Below, piece after piece: positions 25,830 through 34,413 of a stretch of 64,000 nt of DNA (positions are counted from its first letter, which is position 1; every line of letters begins with the position of its first letter). A program made the translations under genes and the position numbers. Source of the stretch: a virus; IMG/VR virus record IMGVR_UViG_3300011113_000784, positions 1-64,000 of that record, one strand, 5' to 3'. The notes beneath the pieces are model-generated. The model was not told the DNA's origin. It searched no databases and saw nothing but the letters and a program-made list of their open reading frames with translations.

Positions 25830-27359
25830 ATGACTCAACTCACGGAAGATCAGCAAAAGCTGCTGGAAAATATGCTCCAGCAGCAAAACACTCAAGCTAA
25901 ATTTCGTTGGGATGAAAATTTCCAACGGAGAATTCTTGGCATTCTTTTAACAGATCGCAATTTTCTCCTACAAGGCAAAGCTCTTATTTTGCCTGAATAC
26001 TTTGCTAATGAAGTTCATGTAGAAACTTGCAAAATTTTATTCAAACTTTTTGAAGAACATCCTTACGGAATTCCAGACAAGATGATCATGGAAAATGATC
26101 TTCTTGAAAAAGTAAAGGATAAGCCCGATTCTGTAAAAATGTATTACAAATCGGAACTGCAATCTTTATATGAATTTTTTATTCCCAACCAAGCATCAAG
26201 AGATATACTTTATAATAAACTTGTTAATTTTTCTAAGATTCAAAGCCTTCGCATTGCAATGGAAGAGAGCCAAAGAGATCTCAAGAAAAATCCTGATTCA
26301 GAAGAAATATGGTCTAAAGTTTATGAGAGATTTCGCAATTGTATGCTTATTTCTAAGAATTTTGATGCAGGCTTCCAATACTTCACGCAGATTGATCAGT
26401 TCTTCAACGAGATCGTAAAAGATGAAGAAAGAGTTGATAAATTTACATCAGGATTTTTGTCTATAGATTTTGAAATATCTGGCGGCGGTCCTCGCCGTGG
26501 TGAGATTTATGCTTTCATAGCACTTCCCGGTGTTGGTAAAAGTTTGGCTTTAGTAAAAGCAGCCGTTGAAAATGTTAACAAAGGATTCAAGGTAGCTTTT
26601 GTATCCGTTGAAATGGATTGGGTTTCCATTTCTAAAAGATTCACTTCAGCTTATGCAGGAATGCCATACGCCAAACTTGTTAGTCAAAAAGAAGAAATTA
26701 AAAATATTCTTGAATACAAGACGCTTGAATACGAAGATAAGAATAGATTGGTTGTTAAACAATTTCCTGCTGGAAGTATTGATGTCAATGATATTAGGGC
26801 ATATCTAAATCAGCTTGAACTTTATGGATTTGTGCCGGATGTTTTAATCGTTGACTATCCCGGCGAAATGAAAGATACTCCCGGTGTTGCTGTATGGGAA
26901 TCAAAGTATCGCATCATCAGAGATTTGAGAGGTTTAGCTTGTGAAAAGAAAATGCTTGTTTTCACGGCGATGCAACCTAACAAGTCTGCTTCAGAACTTT
27001 CAGCTTCAGAGTTTATTGAGGAGGGTAACATCGGTGCGTCATTTGACATGTTTAAGCCTCTTGATGGGTTATGGTCTATTAACAGAACTACCGATGAGGC
27101 TAACGCTCAAGTTGGCAGAATATTCGTTATCAAAAGTAGAAATGGTAAATCAAGATACCATTTCCCAATAGAATATAATCAAGATATGCTTACAATATCT
27201 GAAATTGATTTCGAAAAGTATAAAACAAAAATGCACAATAAAGCTCAACAGGATGCAAACACTTATAGTGTTGCTACAGACACAGCTAATATCTCAAGTA
27301 ATGAACCACCTAAGAAGGGTAAGAAAAAGGTTCAAGACCCTTCAAATCCGATTGACTGA
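25830..27359 (+). CDS. DnaB-type replicative helicase (gp41-like)
   Basis: This 509-residue protein has an N-terminal helical domain and a RecA-like C-terminal domain with Walker A ALPGVGKSLALVKA (about 230-243), VAFVSVEMDW, a Walker B-like DVLIVDYPGEM and an arginine-finger region FVIKSRNGKSRYHFP. It is the hexameric 5'-3' fork helicase. The C-terminus is Lys/Pro-rich. The gene lies in an operon with the sigma-like gene and is followed by several small genes leading to dCMP deaminase and SSB. Confidence 0.85.
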   Translation: MTQLTEDQQKLLENMLQQQNTQAKFRWDENFQRRILGILLTDRNFLLQGKALILPEYFANEVHVETCKILFKLFEEHPYGIPDKMIMENDLLEKVKDKPDSVKMYYKSELQSLYEFFIPNQASRDILYNKLVNFSKIQSLRIAMEESQRDLKKNPDSEEIWSKVYERFRNCMLISKNFDAGFQYFTQIDQFFNEIVKDEERVDKFTSGFLSIDFEISGGGPRRGEIYAFIALPGVGKSLALVKAAVENVNKGFKVAFVSVEMDWVSISKRFTSAYAGMPYAKLVSQKEEIKNILEYKTLEYEDKNRLVVKQFPAGSIDVNDIRAYLNQLELYGFVPDVLIVDYPGEMKDTPGVAVWESKYRIIRDLRGLACEKKMLVFTAMQPNKSASELSASEFIEEGNIGASFDMFKPLDGLWSINRTTDEANAQVGRIFVIKSRNGKSRYHFPIEYNQDMLTISEIDFEKYKTKMHNKAQQDANTYSVATDTANISSNEPPKKGKKKVQDPSNPID

Positions 27360-27397
27360 GGTTTGCTTTTTGGTAATAGTTTTTCAGGAGGTGTGGC

Positions 27398-27823
27398 ATG
27401 GTTGAGAAGATTAACTTAGGTGATCAGATTTGGACAATAGATTCTAAAGATCTTAGTTTTACAGATGCTACACTTAATACATTTTTTGAAAAAGTTGGCA
27501 GTATTATTGATTATGTCGGAGCAGGTCATGCTTTGGCGATGAAATTACACGCTATCGCAGAACTTGAATATAAAAAGAAATATATTGAAAAATTCAAAGA
27601 TCAAAAAGATCAGGGTAAATCTGATAAAACAGCAGAGCTTTCTGCTGAAGGTGATCAAGAATCAGTTGATCTAAAAATGCAAACAATTGAAGCAAAGTAT
27701 TGCAAAGATAGACTTTACGCTCACCTGTCTGCATTGAATGCGGCACGGGAAGATGGACACAATCGTGGACATTTTTTGCGTAAGGAGATGGACAAGCTCA
27801 ACATGGATATTGAAAGGGCTTAA
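27398..27823 (+). CDS. Hypothetical helical protein
   Basis: This 141-residue, highly charged helical protein has no recognised domain. AGGAGG lies upstream of ATG 27398. It sits between helicase and dCMP deaminase genes, so a replication-associated role is possible but unproven. Confidence 0.5.
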   Translation: MVEKINLGDQIWTIDSKDLSFTDATLNTFFEKVGSIIDYVGAGHALAMKLHAIAELEYKKKYIEKFKDQKDQGKSDKTAELSAEGDQESVDLKMQTIEAKYCKDRLYAHLSALNAAREDGHNRGHFLRKEMDKLNMDIERA

Positions 27824-27824
27824 A

Positions 27825-28409
27825 TTGTTTAACATTGAGTTTGTCCGCAAATACATGATCACCGCCAAGTTGTTTGGTGATCTAAAAAATCCATGTTATT
27901 CAAGAAAAATTGGTGTTGTTATTGTGAATAATTTGTTAACAAAAGTTGTCAGCATGGGATATAATGGACCACCAAGAGGTGCGCCTCATTGCGATTCACC
28001 TGAACATTTAAAAAATATTTTTCTCCCATTATTGACCGTGGAAGACAAAAATAAAATTGATCCTGATTTTGATGATGAGAAATTTGTCAAAGATTATGCT
28101 TATGAAAAACAATGTCCAAGGAAAATTCTTGGATGTAAGTCTGGTGAGCGTTTAGAGTTATGCTCATGCGCTCATGCTGAAGCAAATGCTATCGTTAATG
28201 CATCTGATGATTTAAATGGAGCGCATATGTTTGCATGGTGTACTTTACCATGCATAGAATGTACAAAATTAATTATAAATTCTGGTATTAAAAAATTGTT
28301 CTGCTTGACAAATAAGGATAAGGACTATTCTGTCGGCAGTAGATTTCTTTTTGATAAATGTGGTGTCGATGTAGTAGAACTTGATGAAAAAACCATTCTA
28401 GAACACTAG
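27825..28409 (+). CDS. dCMP deaminase
   Basis: This 194-residue enzyme has the zinc-binding HAEANAIVNA (proton-shuttle Glu) and WCTLPCIECTKLI (PCxxC) motifs, plus MGYNGPPRGAPHC and CPRKILGCKSGE insertions typical of dCMP deaminases. It converts dCMP to dUMP, which feeds ThyX. TTG 27825 lies one base after the upstream stop with AAAGGG before it; ATG 27855 is an alternative. The longer open frame overlaps the preceding gene and is not used. Confidence 0.88.
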   Translation: MFNIEFVRKYMITAKLFGDLKNPCYSRKIGVVIVNNLLTKVVSMGYNGPPRGAPHCDSPEHLKNIFLPLLTVEDKNKIDPDFDDEKFVKDYAYEKQCPRKILGCKSGERLELCSCAHAEANAIVNASDDLNGAHMFAWCTLPCIECTKLIINSGIKKLFCLTNKDKDYSVGSRFLFDKCGVDVVELDEKTILEH

Positions 28410-28417
28410 GTTAACAT

Positions 28418-29152
28418 ATGTTTGAAGTAGAATTTAAATATTATAAACAAAAAGAAGATCTCGATTATAACAAAGATGAGCCACTTGTTTTTAGAAACAA
28501 GTTTGGCAAAATCGATGAAGATTATCCAAAAGAAAAATTGGCTAAATATATTTTAACCCAATTAGCTCGGCGTGATATTTTTATCTACGATGTTGATGTT
28601 TATGAATTTACAAAAAAGAAAGTGAATTTTAAACTTGGTAAAAATGGTTTTTCAATTGCTGGAAGTAAATTTAACAATTCTGATTTAGCTGAAGATTGCA
28701 ATCTTGAAAATGATGTTCCAGCAGAGCCACAAGAAATTCCTCATGCGCCCGGTCCTCATTCACCAAAACCACCGATTCAGCAACCTCAACAAAACAAATT
28801 TGTTAATTTGGCAAATAGGATAAACGACACAAAGACAAGAAAGATTATGCGAAAAGTGGCGTTTGTTCCGCCCTTAAGGATGGATAAAACTAAGTTTCCT
28901 TATAAGTTTACATTAAATAAAGTATATCCAGTATATTCTGAAAGATATGTTACAAATGGTGTTGGCATGTATATTACAACTGTTGATGATAATGATAATG
29001 TGTTAGAAGTTATTGATGAATATTTTGTTCCCGCCAATGCTGCGTTAGAATTTGAGAATGAGATGGATGCTGGTAAGCGTGGAAACAATGATTTGTTAAA
29101 CTGGCAAGGTGATAGATCAACAGGACCGATGATTAATTTAAGGGGAAAATAA
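28418..29152 (+). CDS. Hypothetical protein
   Basis: This 244-residue protein has an N-terminal alpha/beta part, a Pro/His-rich linker (about 105-135) and a C-terminal beta-rich domain (about 145-244). No family is recognised. It is co-directional with dCMP deaminase and SSB genes. Confidence 0.5.
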   Translation: MFEVEFKYYKQKEDLDYNKDEPLVFRNKFGKIDEDYPKEKLAKYILTQLARRDIFIYDVDVYEFTKKKVNFKLGKNGFSIAGSKFNNSDLAEDCNLENDVPAEPQEIPHAPGPHSPKPPIQQPQQNKFVNLANRINDTKTRKIMRKVAFVPPLRMDKTKFPYKFTLNKVYPVYSERYVTNGVGMYITTVDDNDNVLEVIDEYFVPANAALEFENEMDAGKRGNNDLLNWQGDRSTGPMINLRGK

Positions 29153-29156
29153 AAAA

Positions 29157-29444
29157 ATGAATCAGCGAGAACGAGATCAGAAGAAGAAGGCTCGTAAAAT
29201 CCAAGCAAAAAAAAGAGTTCTTGCTCGTAGAGAAGAACTTAGGAAAACACGAAAAGAAGAAGCAAGATTAGAGAAGGAATTTGAGGCTAGAGAGTCTAAA
29301 TACTTAAGCAGAGAAGAGATTACGCAACGATTGGAGCATAATCTCAAAATTCTTGAGCAGTATGAAAAGTTGTTAGCAGAGCAAGATGAATCACTTGACA
29401 AATCTTCCCCTTCTGACAACAATAGCAGTACACCTGTGGTGTGA
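29157..29444 (+). CDS. Small charged coiled-coil protein
   Basis: This 95-residue protein is almost entirely Lys/Arg/Glu helix (for example RQRLEHNLKILEQYEKLLA-like heptads), with a Ser/Asp-rich tail. GGGG lies upstream of ATG 29157. Its stop lies inside the hairpins preceding the SSB gene. Function unknown. Confidence 0.5.
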   Translation: MNQRERDQKKKARKIQAKKRVLARREELRKTRKEEARLEKEFEARESKYLSREEITQRLEHNLKILEQYEKLLAEQDESLDKSSPSDNNSSTPVV

Positions 29445-29491
29445 ACCTTTGGGACAGGTTAAGTCCTAGCAGTGCGGTGTGAAATATCACC
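29430..29491 (+). promoter_or_regulatory. Hairpin-rich leader of the SSB gene
   Basis: Three consecutive hairpins are visible: ACACC/GGTGT (29430-29442), AACCT/AGGTT (29444-29460) and GGTG/CACC (29476-29491). CCTGT in the first loop region can also pair with ACAGG in the second, so a pseudoknot is possible. T4 gp32 mRNA is autoregulated through a leader pseudoknot, so this may be an operator; that is an inference. Confidence 0.5.
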
Positions 29492-29506
29492 CAGAAAGGC
29501 AGTAAA

Positions 29507-30448
29507 ATGGCAGACTTTGAATTTGATACTTTAGATATTAATGATATTCGTAAGGAAGCCAGCAAGCTTACTAAGGAACAAGGTGGTGCGAACGATGATT
29601 ATGTTCGCATGCCCGAAAAGGATGGATTCGTTCTTCTTCGTCTTCTCCCCAAGCTTAAGAACAAGCCATTTTTCCATGCAGTCAGGATTCACCGTCTTGG
29701 TGAATATCCGAACGCAAAGACTATATTTTGCTTGAAGAAACAAGTTCAAACCCCAAAGGGTGAGCAATGGCGAACAATTAGTCCTGAAACTGATTGTCCT
29801 ATTTGCAAGCGTTATAACGCTATGTGGGAAAAGTCCAAGAAGATGCCTCCCGCAGCAGCAAAGGATCTTCAGGACGCAGCAAGATCTATTAAGCCAATCG
29901 AACGATATTATTACAATTGCATCGTTCGTTCTCAGATGAATCCTAAGACCAACCAGATTGAAAATAATGTTGGTCCTAAGATTCTGAGTGTCGGCAAGAC
30001 CATTCACAATATTATTTGGGTTTCAATGTCTGGCAATGAGACAACCGGCAAGAAAGGTCTTGGCGATGTTTCGCATTACCAGAATGGGCGGGACTTCAAG
30101 ATCGTAAAAATGGTTAGGGGTGTCAACGGATATCCCAATTATGATCAATCATTTTTTGAAGATCCTTCACCGTTGGGTACAAACGAACAGATCAAGGGTT
30201 GGTTAACCAAATACCATGATCTTGAAGCTATTCCGACATATCTCAATGTTGAGCAAATCGAGGAGGCATTGACCAGCTTTCTTGATGGGGGCGAGTCAAA
30301 CGCACAAGCTCCAGCAGCGGCATCAAAGGCGGCATCACCGAAGGCAGCTGCGCCAAAAGCTCAAGAAAGCATTTTAGATGATGTCGAAGGCTTGATCGAT
30401 GAAGATATCGAAGCACAACTTGGCAACATTGGATTTGGCAAAAAGTAA
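29507..30448 (+). CDS. Single-stranded DNA-binding protein (gp32-like)
   Basis: This 313-residue protein has the T4 gp32 layout: a basic/acidic N-terminus, an OB-fold core with a zinc site formed by H62, C75, C97 and C100 (H...C...CPIC), and an Ala/Pro/Lys linker leading to an acidic tail (ILDDVEGLIDEDIEAQL) used for protein contacts. It coats single-stranded DNA at forks and recombination sites. The leader is highly structured and an intrinsic terminator follows. Confidence 0.85.
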   Translation: MADFEFDTLDINDIRKEASKLTKEQGGANDDYVRMPEKDGFVLLRLLPKLKNKPFFHAVRIHRLGEYPNAKTIFCLKKQVQTPKGEQWRTISPETDCPICKRYNAMWEKSKKMPPAAAKDLQDAARSIKPIERYYYNCIVRSQMNPKTNQIENNVGPKILSVGKTIHNIIWVSMSGNETTGKKGLGDVSHYQNGRDFKIVKMVRGVNGYPNYDQSFFEDPSPLGTNEQIKGWLTKYHDLEAIPTYLNVEQIEEALTSFLDGGESNAQAPAAASKAASPKAAAPKAQESILDDVEGLIDEDIEAQLGNIGFGKK

Positions 30449-30472
30449 AATTTGCTGAATCATAAAAAATTA

Positions 30473-30504
30473 AACAGGGGGTTTTTTAGCCTCCTGTTTT
30501 TTTA
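30473..30504 (+). terminator. Intrinsic terminator after the SSB gene
   Basis: AACAGGGGG pairs with CCTCCTGTT (one G-T wobble) across an eight-base loop and is followed by a T-run. Confidence 0.85.
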
Positions 30505-30558
30505 TTTGCTTACTCTATTAATTTGAAAAGCATCGTCGTCTGCAAGGAGTAAGCAAAT
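30504..30558 (+). promoter_or_regulatory. 12-bp stem occluding the uvsX ribosome-binding site
   Basis: ATTTGCTTACTC (30504-30515) is perfectly complementary to GAGTAAGCAAAT (30547-30558). The second arm contains part of the AAGGAG site and the AT of the start codon, so folding would block initiation. Confidence 0.7.
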
Positions 30559-31756
30559 GGCTAAGGCAAAGAAAGACGCTACATCTGATTTGTTCGCTGA
30601 TATCGCCAAGGAAACTGGCGCAGAACTTGTTTCTGAATTAGATCAGGCAAGATATTTTGTTGATACAGGCAATTTTGCGATCAATTATTGTTGTTCTGGA
30701 AAATTCTATGGTGGCGGTATTCCCGGTGGCAGATTAACCGAAATCTATGGTCCATCCGCTTCTAGCAAGAGTTTAATTGGCAGCAACATTCTTGCTGGCG
30801 TTCAGCGTATGGGCGGAATTGGTGTTATTCTCGATACCGAAAATGCTATTAACGGCGAATTTATTCAACAAGCTACAAAGTGTGATATTTCTAAGATTCT
30901 TAGATACACTCCTGAGACTTTAGAAGATTGTTTTGGCACAATGTATCGTGTCATTAACTACATTCGCAAAACTAAAAAAATAGAAGTTCCTGTTTGCATT
31001 GTTTACGACTCAATTTCTGTTTCTCCATCTGCAAGAGAATTTAGGGAAACAAAACTTCCTGAAGGATATTCAAAGGCTGATTTCAAGCGCATTGTTGGTG
31101 CAAATGAGCAGCCGGGCGAAAGAGCTAAGATTTGTTCAAAGGAATTAAGGAAACTCAACACTGAAATGGAGCAGAACGATGTCACAGTTGTGGTCCTCAA
31201 TCAAATTCGTGATAAGATTGGGGTTCTTTACGGTAATCCTGAAACTACTGCTGGCGGTGGACAAGGACTCCCATTTTACGCTTCGCTAAGAATGCGTAGC
31301 CAAACGCAGAAGAAAATTGAGCAAAGCGTTCCCGGTTCAGCTAAGAAGAAGATTCTTGGAATCAACATTAAGATTCAGAACAAGAAGAATAGGTCATATA
31401 GACCATTTGTCGAAGTGGACAATATTCCTCTTTATTTTGATCGAGGAATGAATCCACTGGGTGGTGTGCTTGGTGCTTTATTGGATTCTGGCAGAGTGAT
31501 TGCTGGCGGCGCTGGTAATTTCACAGTGCATCCAGATTACACAGGTGGCAAGGAAGTAAAGTTTAAGTCTTCAATTGAGAGGAATGACATCCCAATGGAT
31601 ATTGCTGAACAATATCCGCAGATTTTGGATGCCAATGAAGAGCAAATGAGGGAATATTTGCAGTTATATGCAGATGTGATAAATTACAAAGTTACGGGAG
31701 AGACTGTAGACGCAGATGAAGAATCTGATGTCGAGGTTGACGATCTTCTTGGCTGA
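30557..31756 (+). CDS. uvsX: UvsX/RecA-type recombinase
   Basis: This 399-residue protein has Walker A GPSASSKSL (about 65-73), GGIGVILDTENA (the substrate E), a Walker B-like VPVCIVYDSI, and VVVLNQIRDKIG with the LNQ motif of RecA-family recombinases. The acidic C-terminus (DEESDVEVDDLL) is typical of UvsX/RecA. It catalyses strand exchange for recombination-dependent replication. Translation may be controlled by the 12-bp leader stem. Confidence 0.9.
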   Translation: MAKAKKDATSDLFADIAKETGAELVSELDQARYFVDTGNFAINYCCSGKFYGGGIPGGRLTEIYGPSASSKSLIGSNILAGVQRMGGIGVILDTENAINGEFIQQATKCDISKILRYTPETLEDCFGTMYRVINYIRKTKKIEVPVCIVYDSISVSPSAREFRETKLPEGYSKADFKRIVGANEQPGERAKICSKELRKLNTEMEQNDVTVVVLNQIRDKIGVLYGNPETTAGGGQGLPFYASLRMRSQTQKKIEQSVPGSAKKKILGINIKIQNKKNRSYRPFVEVDNIPLYFDRGMNPLGGVLGALLDSGRVIAGGAGNFTVHPDYTGGKEVKFKSSIERNDIPMDIAEQYPQILDANEEQMREYLQLYADVINYKVTGETVDADEESDVEVDDLLG

Positions 31757-31769
31757 TTGAGGATACAAC

Positions 31770-32237
31770 ATGACACCGTCTTATGTCATGCTTAAATGCC
31801 CGGATGGCAAAAAAATAGTGACAAGTTACAACAACTTGTTGTCATTATCTGAGTTTATTGACTGTTTCAACATTAAGGTTGAAAGTTGCAAGACTGACGA
31901 CGCAGACAATGCAGTCAGTCTTGAGGAGATCGCAAATATATTTTGCGACTCCAATTATGTGAAAAATTCTACTATGATTACTGAGGAGACGACAGAATCT
32001 CCTGATAAAAATATGACAAAAGATAAATCTTCTCGTTATATTCGTAACAAAATCAAAGAAACTATTCTTGAGAAGAAGGAAATTTCTTTTTCTCAAATTT
32101 GCAAGATGTTTTCTAGTTTTAATTATTCTATTCCGGGTTTAAACAATAATTTTAAATTGGCAAGACAAGAGCTTGAATCAGATGGCTATAACTGCGTTCG
32201 TTTAAAAAGAGGTGTCTATAGATTGGAAGGCAGATAA
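31770..32237 (+). CDS. Hypothetical protein
   Basis: This 155-residue protein has a mixed N-terminal half, a Thr/Glu/Lys-rich linker and a C-terminal part (about 85-155) that could be a winged-helix (KEISFSQICKMF, then a basic strand ending RGVYRLEGR). It lies 13 bases after uvsX. No family is recognised. Confidence 0.5.
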   Translation: MTPSYVMLKCPDGKKIVTSYNNLLSLSEFIDCFNIKVESCKTDDADNAVSLEEIANIFCDSNYVKNSTMITEETTESPDKNMTKDKSSRYIRNKIKETILEKKEISFSQICKMFSSFNYSIPGLNNNFKLARQELESDGYNCVRLKRGVYRLEGR

Positions 32238-32726
32238 ATGAATGAGCAAATAATCGTCAACCGTGTAAACGGCTTAAAAGAAGCTGTCAAATATGGAAGG
32301 TTGATGGGATATGTGCTACAAGATTATTCAAATTTAAAAGGAAATCCCGATCTAGAGTTGGCAACAAAAGAATTTAAAACATGGTTGTTTAACATCGACG
32401 GATACGATGTTCAATTTTATTTCAATAGTGTTAAAACTGATTATTTTGAAGAAGAAATCAATATAATTGAAACATTACAAATATGGTCTGAAGATTTATT
32501 TTTTTTACCTATTTCTGTTGCAATAAAAGTTGCTATTGCTTTTTTCGGTTCTAATAATATAATTTTAACTCAAATACTCACGCCTAATAAATTTATATAT
32601 TGTTGGAATAAAATGTATTCAGAAAATGGAGAAAGTTTAACTCCTAACAATCGAACTTGTATAATAAAGAATTTTTCAAAGTATAGTTATTATTTGATAA
32701 AAGATGTTCCATCATTTATAGAATAA
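32238..32726 (+). CDS. Hypothetical protein
   Basis: This 162-residue protein starts directly after the preceding stop. It is rich in aromatic and Asn/Lys residues, with a hydrophobic helix near residues 95-110 (PISVAIKVAIAFFG). No family is recognised. Confidence 0.45.
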   Translation: MNEQIIVNRVNGLKEAVKYGRLMGYVLQDYSNLKGNPDLELATKEFKTWLFNIDGYDVQFYFNSVKTDYFEEEINIIETLQIWSEDLFFLPISVAIKVAIAFFGSNNIILTQILTPNKFIYCWNKMYSENGESLTPNNRTCIIKNFSKYSYYLIKDVPSFIE

Positions 32727-32784
32727 GTGGCTATTTAATAAATATTTATATTCCTCTGGAGCAGCAATAACATGCTGAAACATT

Positions 32785-33099
32785 ATGACAAATCAAAAGC
32801 CATCAACCAGCAGGATTCAGGCATCTCTTATAAAACATTTGGAAAAATACGGGTCAATTCAATTACAATTGCCCGATAATTTTGTTGTAGAGATAGGAAT
32901 TACTAATGAAGATGATGCAGGGAATATTAAAAAATCTGAAAATTATTGCTATGTAATTGTTAAAAATGATCTTAGAGCAACAGTGATTGATAAATATAAT
33001 ATTGGTATCCGTTGTGAAGACAATGATAAAGCAGTTATTCTAGATGATAAATTTGTTGACAATGATGGTAATAAAGTTCGTTCTATAAATGTTGTTTAA
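32785..33099 (+). CDS. Hypothetical protein
   Basis: This 104-residue, beta-rich acidic protein is not recognised. TAATAAATA, a late-like box, lies upstream at about 32735, and CTGGAG precedes the start by about 24 bases. A short alternative ORF (ATG 32772, 35 codons) overlaps in another frame and is less protein-like. Confidence 0.45.
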   Translation: MTNQKPSTSRIQASLIKHLEKYGSIQLQLPDNFVVEIGITNEDDAGNIKKSENYCYVIVKNDLRATVIDKYNIGIRCEDNDKAVILDDKFVDNDGNKVRSINVV

Positions 33100-33122
33100 T
33101 AACTAATTTAATTAGGGTATCA

Positions 33123-33404
33123 ATGTTATTTGAGGATTTGATTGTGAAAAAGATTCCTTCTTTTTTTGTTAAGATGAGTGATTATGATTTAACATACCTT
33201 TATACAAGGTTGTTACATCGTTATCAAGATGATTTGGTTCAAGCTTTTGATTTGATTGGAAAGAAATTTTTAGAAATTAATGAGTATTTAACAAATGTAG
33301 ATTGCTCATCTGATTTCCATTCTAACTTGGAAGATTTTACTGTGTTAGTTTTTAATGAGGTCAAACGCCGAAAAATAGCAGACCCTGTTCTAAACCCGTC
33401 TTAA
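33123..33404 (+). CDS. Hypothetical helical protein
   Basis: This 93-residue, mostly helical protein has no recognised domain. AGGG lies seven bases upstream of ATG. It is the last gene before a strong intrinsic terminator. Confidence 0.5.
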   Translation: MLFEDLIVKKIPSFFVKMSDYDLTYLYTRLLHRYQDDLVQAFDLIGKKFLEINEYLTNVDCSSDFHSNLEDFTVLVFNEVKRRKIADPVLNPS

Positions 33405-33429
33405 GGGGGTGATTTCAAGGGTTGGAACT

Positions 33430-33465
33430 GTAACCCACCAGAAATGGTGGGTTACTTTTTTATTT
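33430..33465 (+). terminator. Intrinsic terminator ending the replication block
   Basis: GTAACCCACC pairs perfectly with GGTGGGTTAC across six bases and is followed by a T-rich run. Confidence 0.9.
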
Positions 33466-33501
33466 TATACAAATATATAAAATTCAAACATAATTATAAT
33501 T

Positions 33502-34362
33502 ATGACAATTGATGAGATTGAAAAATTATTTGTTATTTATTTGTGGAGAAAACCTCATAAAGGCGATATAGAATATCATATTCATAAAAATCCAAATGAT
33601 TTTAGAAAAGAAATAGAAAATTGCTCTGAAAGAAAACAACTTGTATCTGGACCTAGAATAATAAACAAAAACAATTATCCTGATAATAAACCAATTGATG
33701 AAAATGAAGTTAAAATAATAATTGGAAGTAATGAAAATTTTTATAAAAAAACAATTCCAGTGATAGTGCCATCTTTATTGATGGCTGGAATAAAAAGAAG
33801 CAACATAATAGTTTTCATAGCAGGCAGTCATGTGAAATATCAAGAAATTATTGGTGATATTAATTTCAGATTTCTTAATCATAATTCTTTTGAAAATTCT
33901 GCTTTAATTGATATTGTAGAATCTGATCTAACAAGTAAATTTTGGTTTTTTATTCATGATACATGTAAAGTTGGAAAAAATTTTAAAAATATTATGCTTG
34001 ATATTCCTACCCATATTGAAAAAGTAGCTTTACGAAGTTTTCCATCTATGTCAATAGGTTTATACTCACATGAATATTTGTTAAAACATAAAGATGAGAT
34101 AATGAAAACAAAAAACACAATTTATGATTACGATGTTTTGGTTGAAAGGAAATTGTGGGGAATACCTAATGAAGATTTATTTTTGTGGCTAATTGAACCA
34201 GAAAAAACATATTGTTATAATTTCGGCAATTGTCGCATTATAGATAACAATAATTGGTATGGAGAAAAAACAAAAAGATTCACAGAATATTATCCAGATC
34301 TTGATTTATACAAGAATAAATCAAATTGGCATTCTTACTTTGGCAAAAACTTGGAATTATAA
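33502..34362 (+). CDS. Glycosyltransferase-like protein with DUF4214-like N-terminus
   Basis: This 286-residue protein starts with a helix reading LFVIYLWRKPHKGDIEYHIH, like the LYxxxLxRxPxxxxxxxH pattern of DUF4214-type glycan-related modules. A Rossmann-like core follows (KIIIGSNENFYKKTIPVIVP; FWFFIHDTCKVGKNF in a DxD-like place). TAATTATA ends three bases before ATG and no ribosome-binding site is seen. It is probably a sugar-transfer enzyme; the call rests on weak patterns. Confidence 0.45.
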   Translation: MTIDEIEKLFVIYLWRKPHKGDIEYHIHKNPNDFRKEIENCSERKQLVSGPRIINKNNYPDNKPIDENEVKIIIGSNENFYKKTIPVIVPSLLMAGIKRSNIIVFIAGSHVKYQEIIGDINFRFLNHNSFENSALIDIVESDLTSKFWFFIHDTCKVGKNFKNIMLDIPTHIEKVALRSFPSMSIGLYSHEYLLKHKDEIMKTKNTIYDYDVLVERKLWGIPNEDLFLWLIEPEKTYCYNFGNCRIIDNNNWYGEKTKRFTEYYPDLDLYKNKSNWHSYFGKNLEL

Positions 34363-34384
34363 AATTCAACAAGTTAGTTCAAAT

Positions 34385-34412
34385 TTGACAGGCAATTTAT
34401 AATACATATAAT
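34385..34412 (+). promoter_or_regulatory. Sigma-70-like promoter, probably leaderless
   Basis: TTGACA, 16 bases and TATAAT. The -10 box ends one base before ATG 34414, so the transcript probably starts near the second in-frame ATG at 34420. Confidence 0.6.
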
Positions 34413-34413
34413 A

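Noticed and set aside
29531-30007. 158-codon minus-strand ORF inside the SSB gene
   Set aside because: Shadow of the gp32-like frame; no ribosome-binding site and a low-quality composition.
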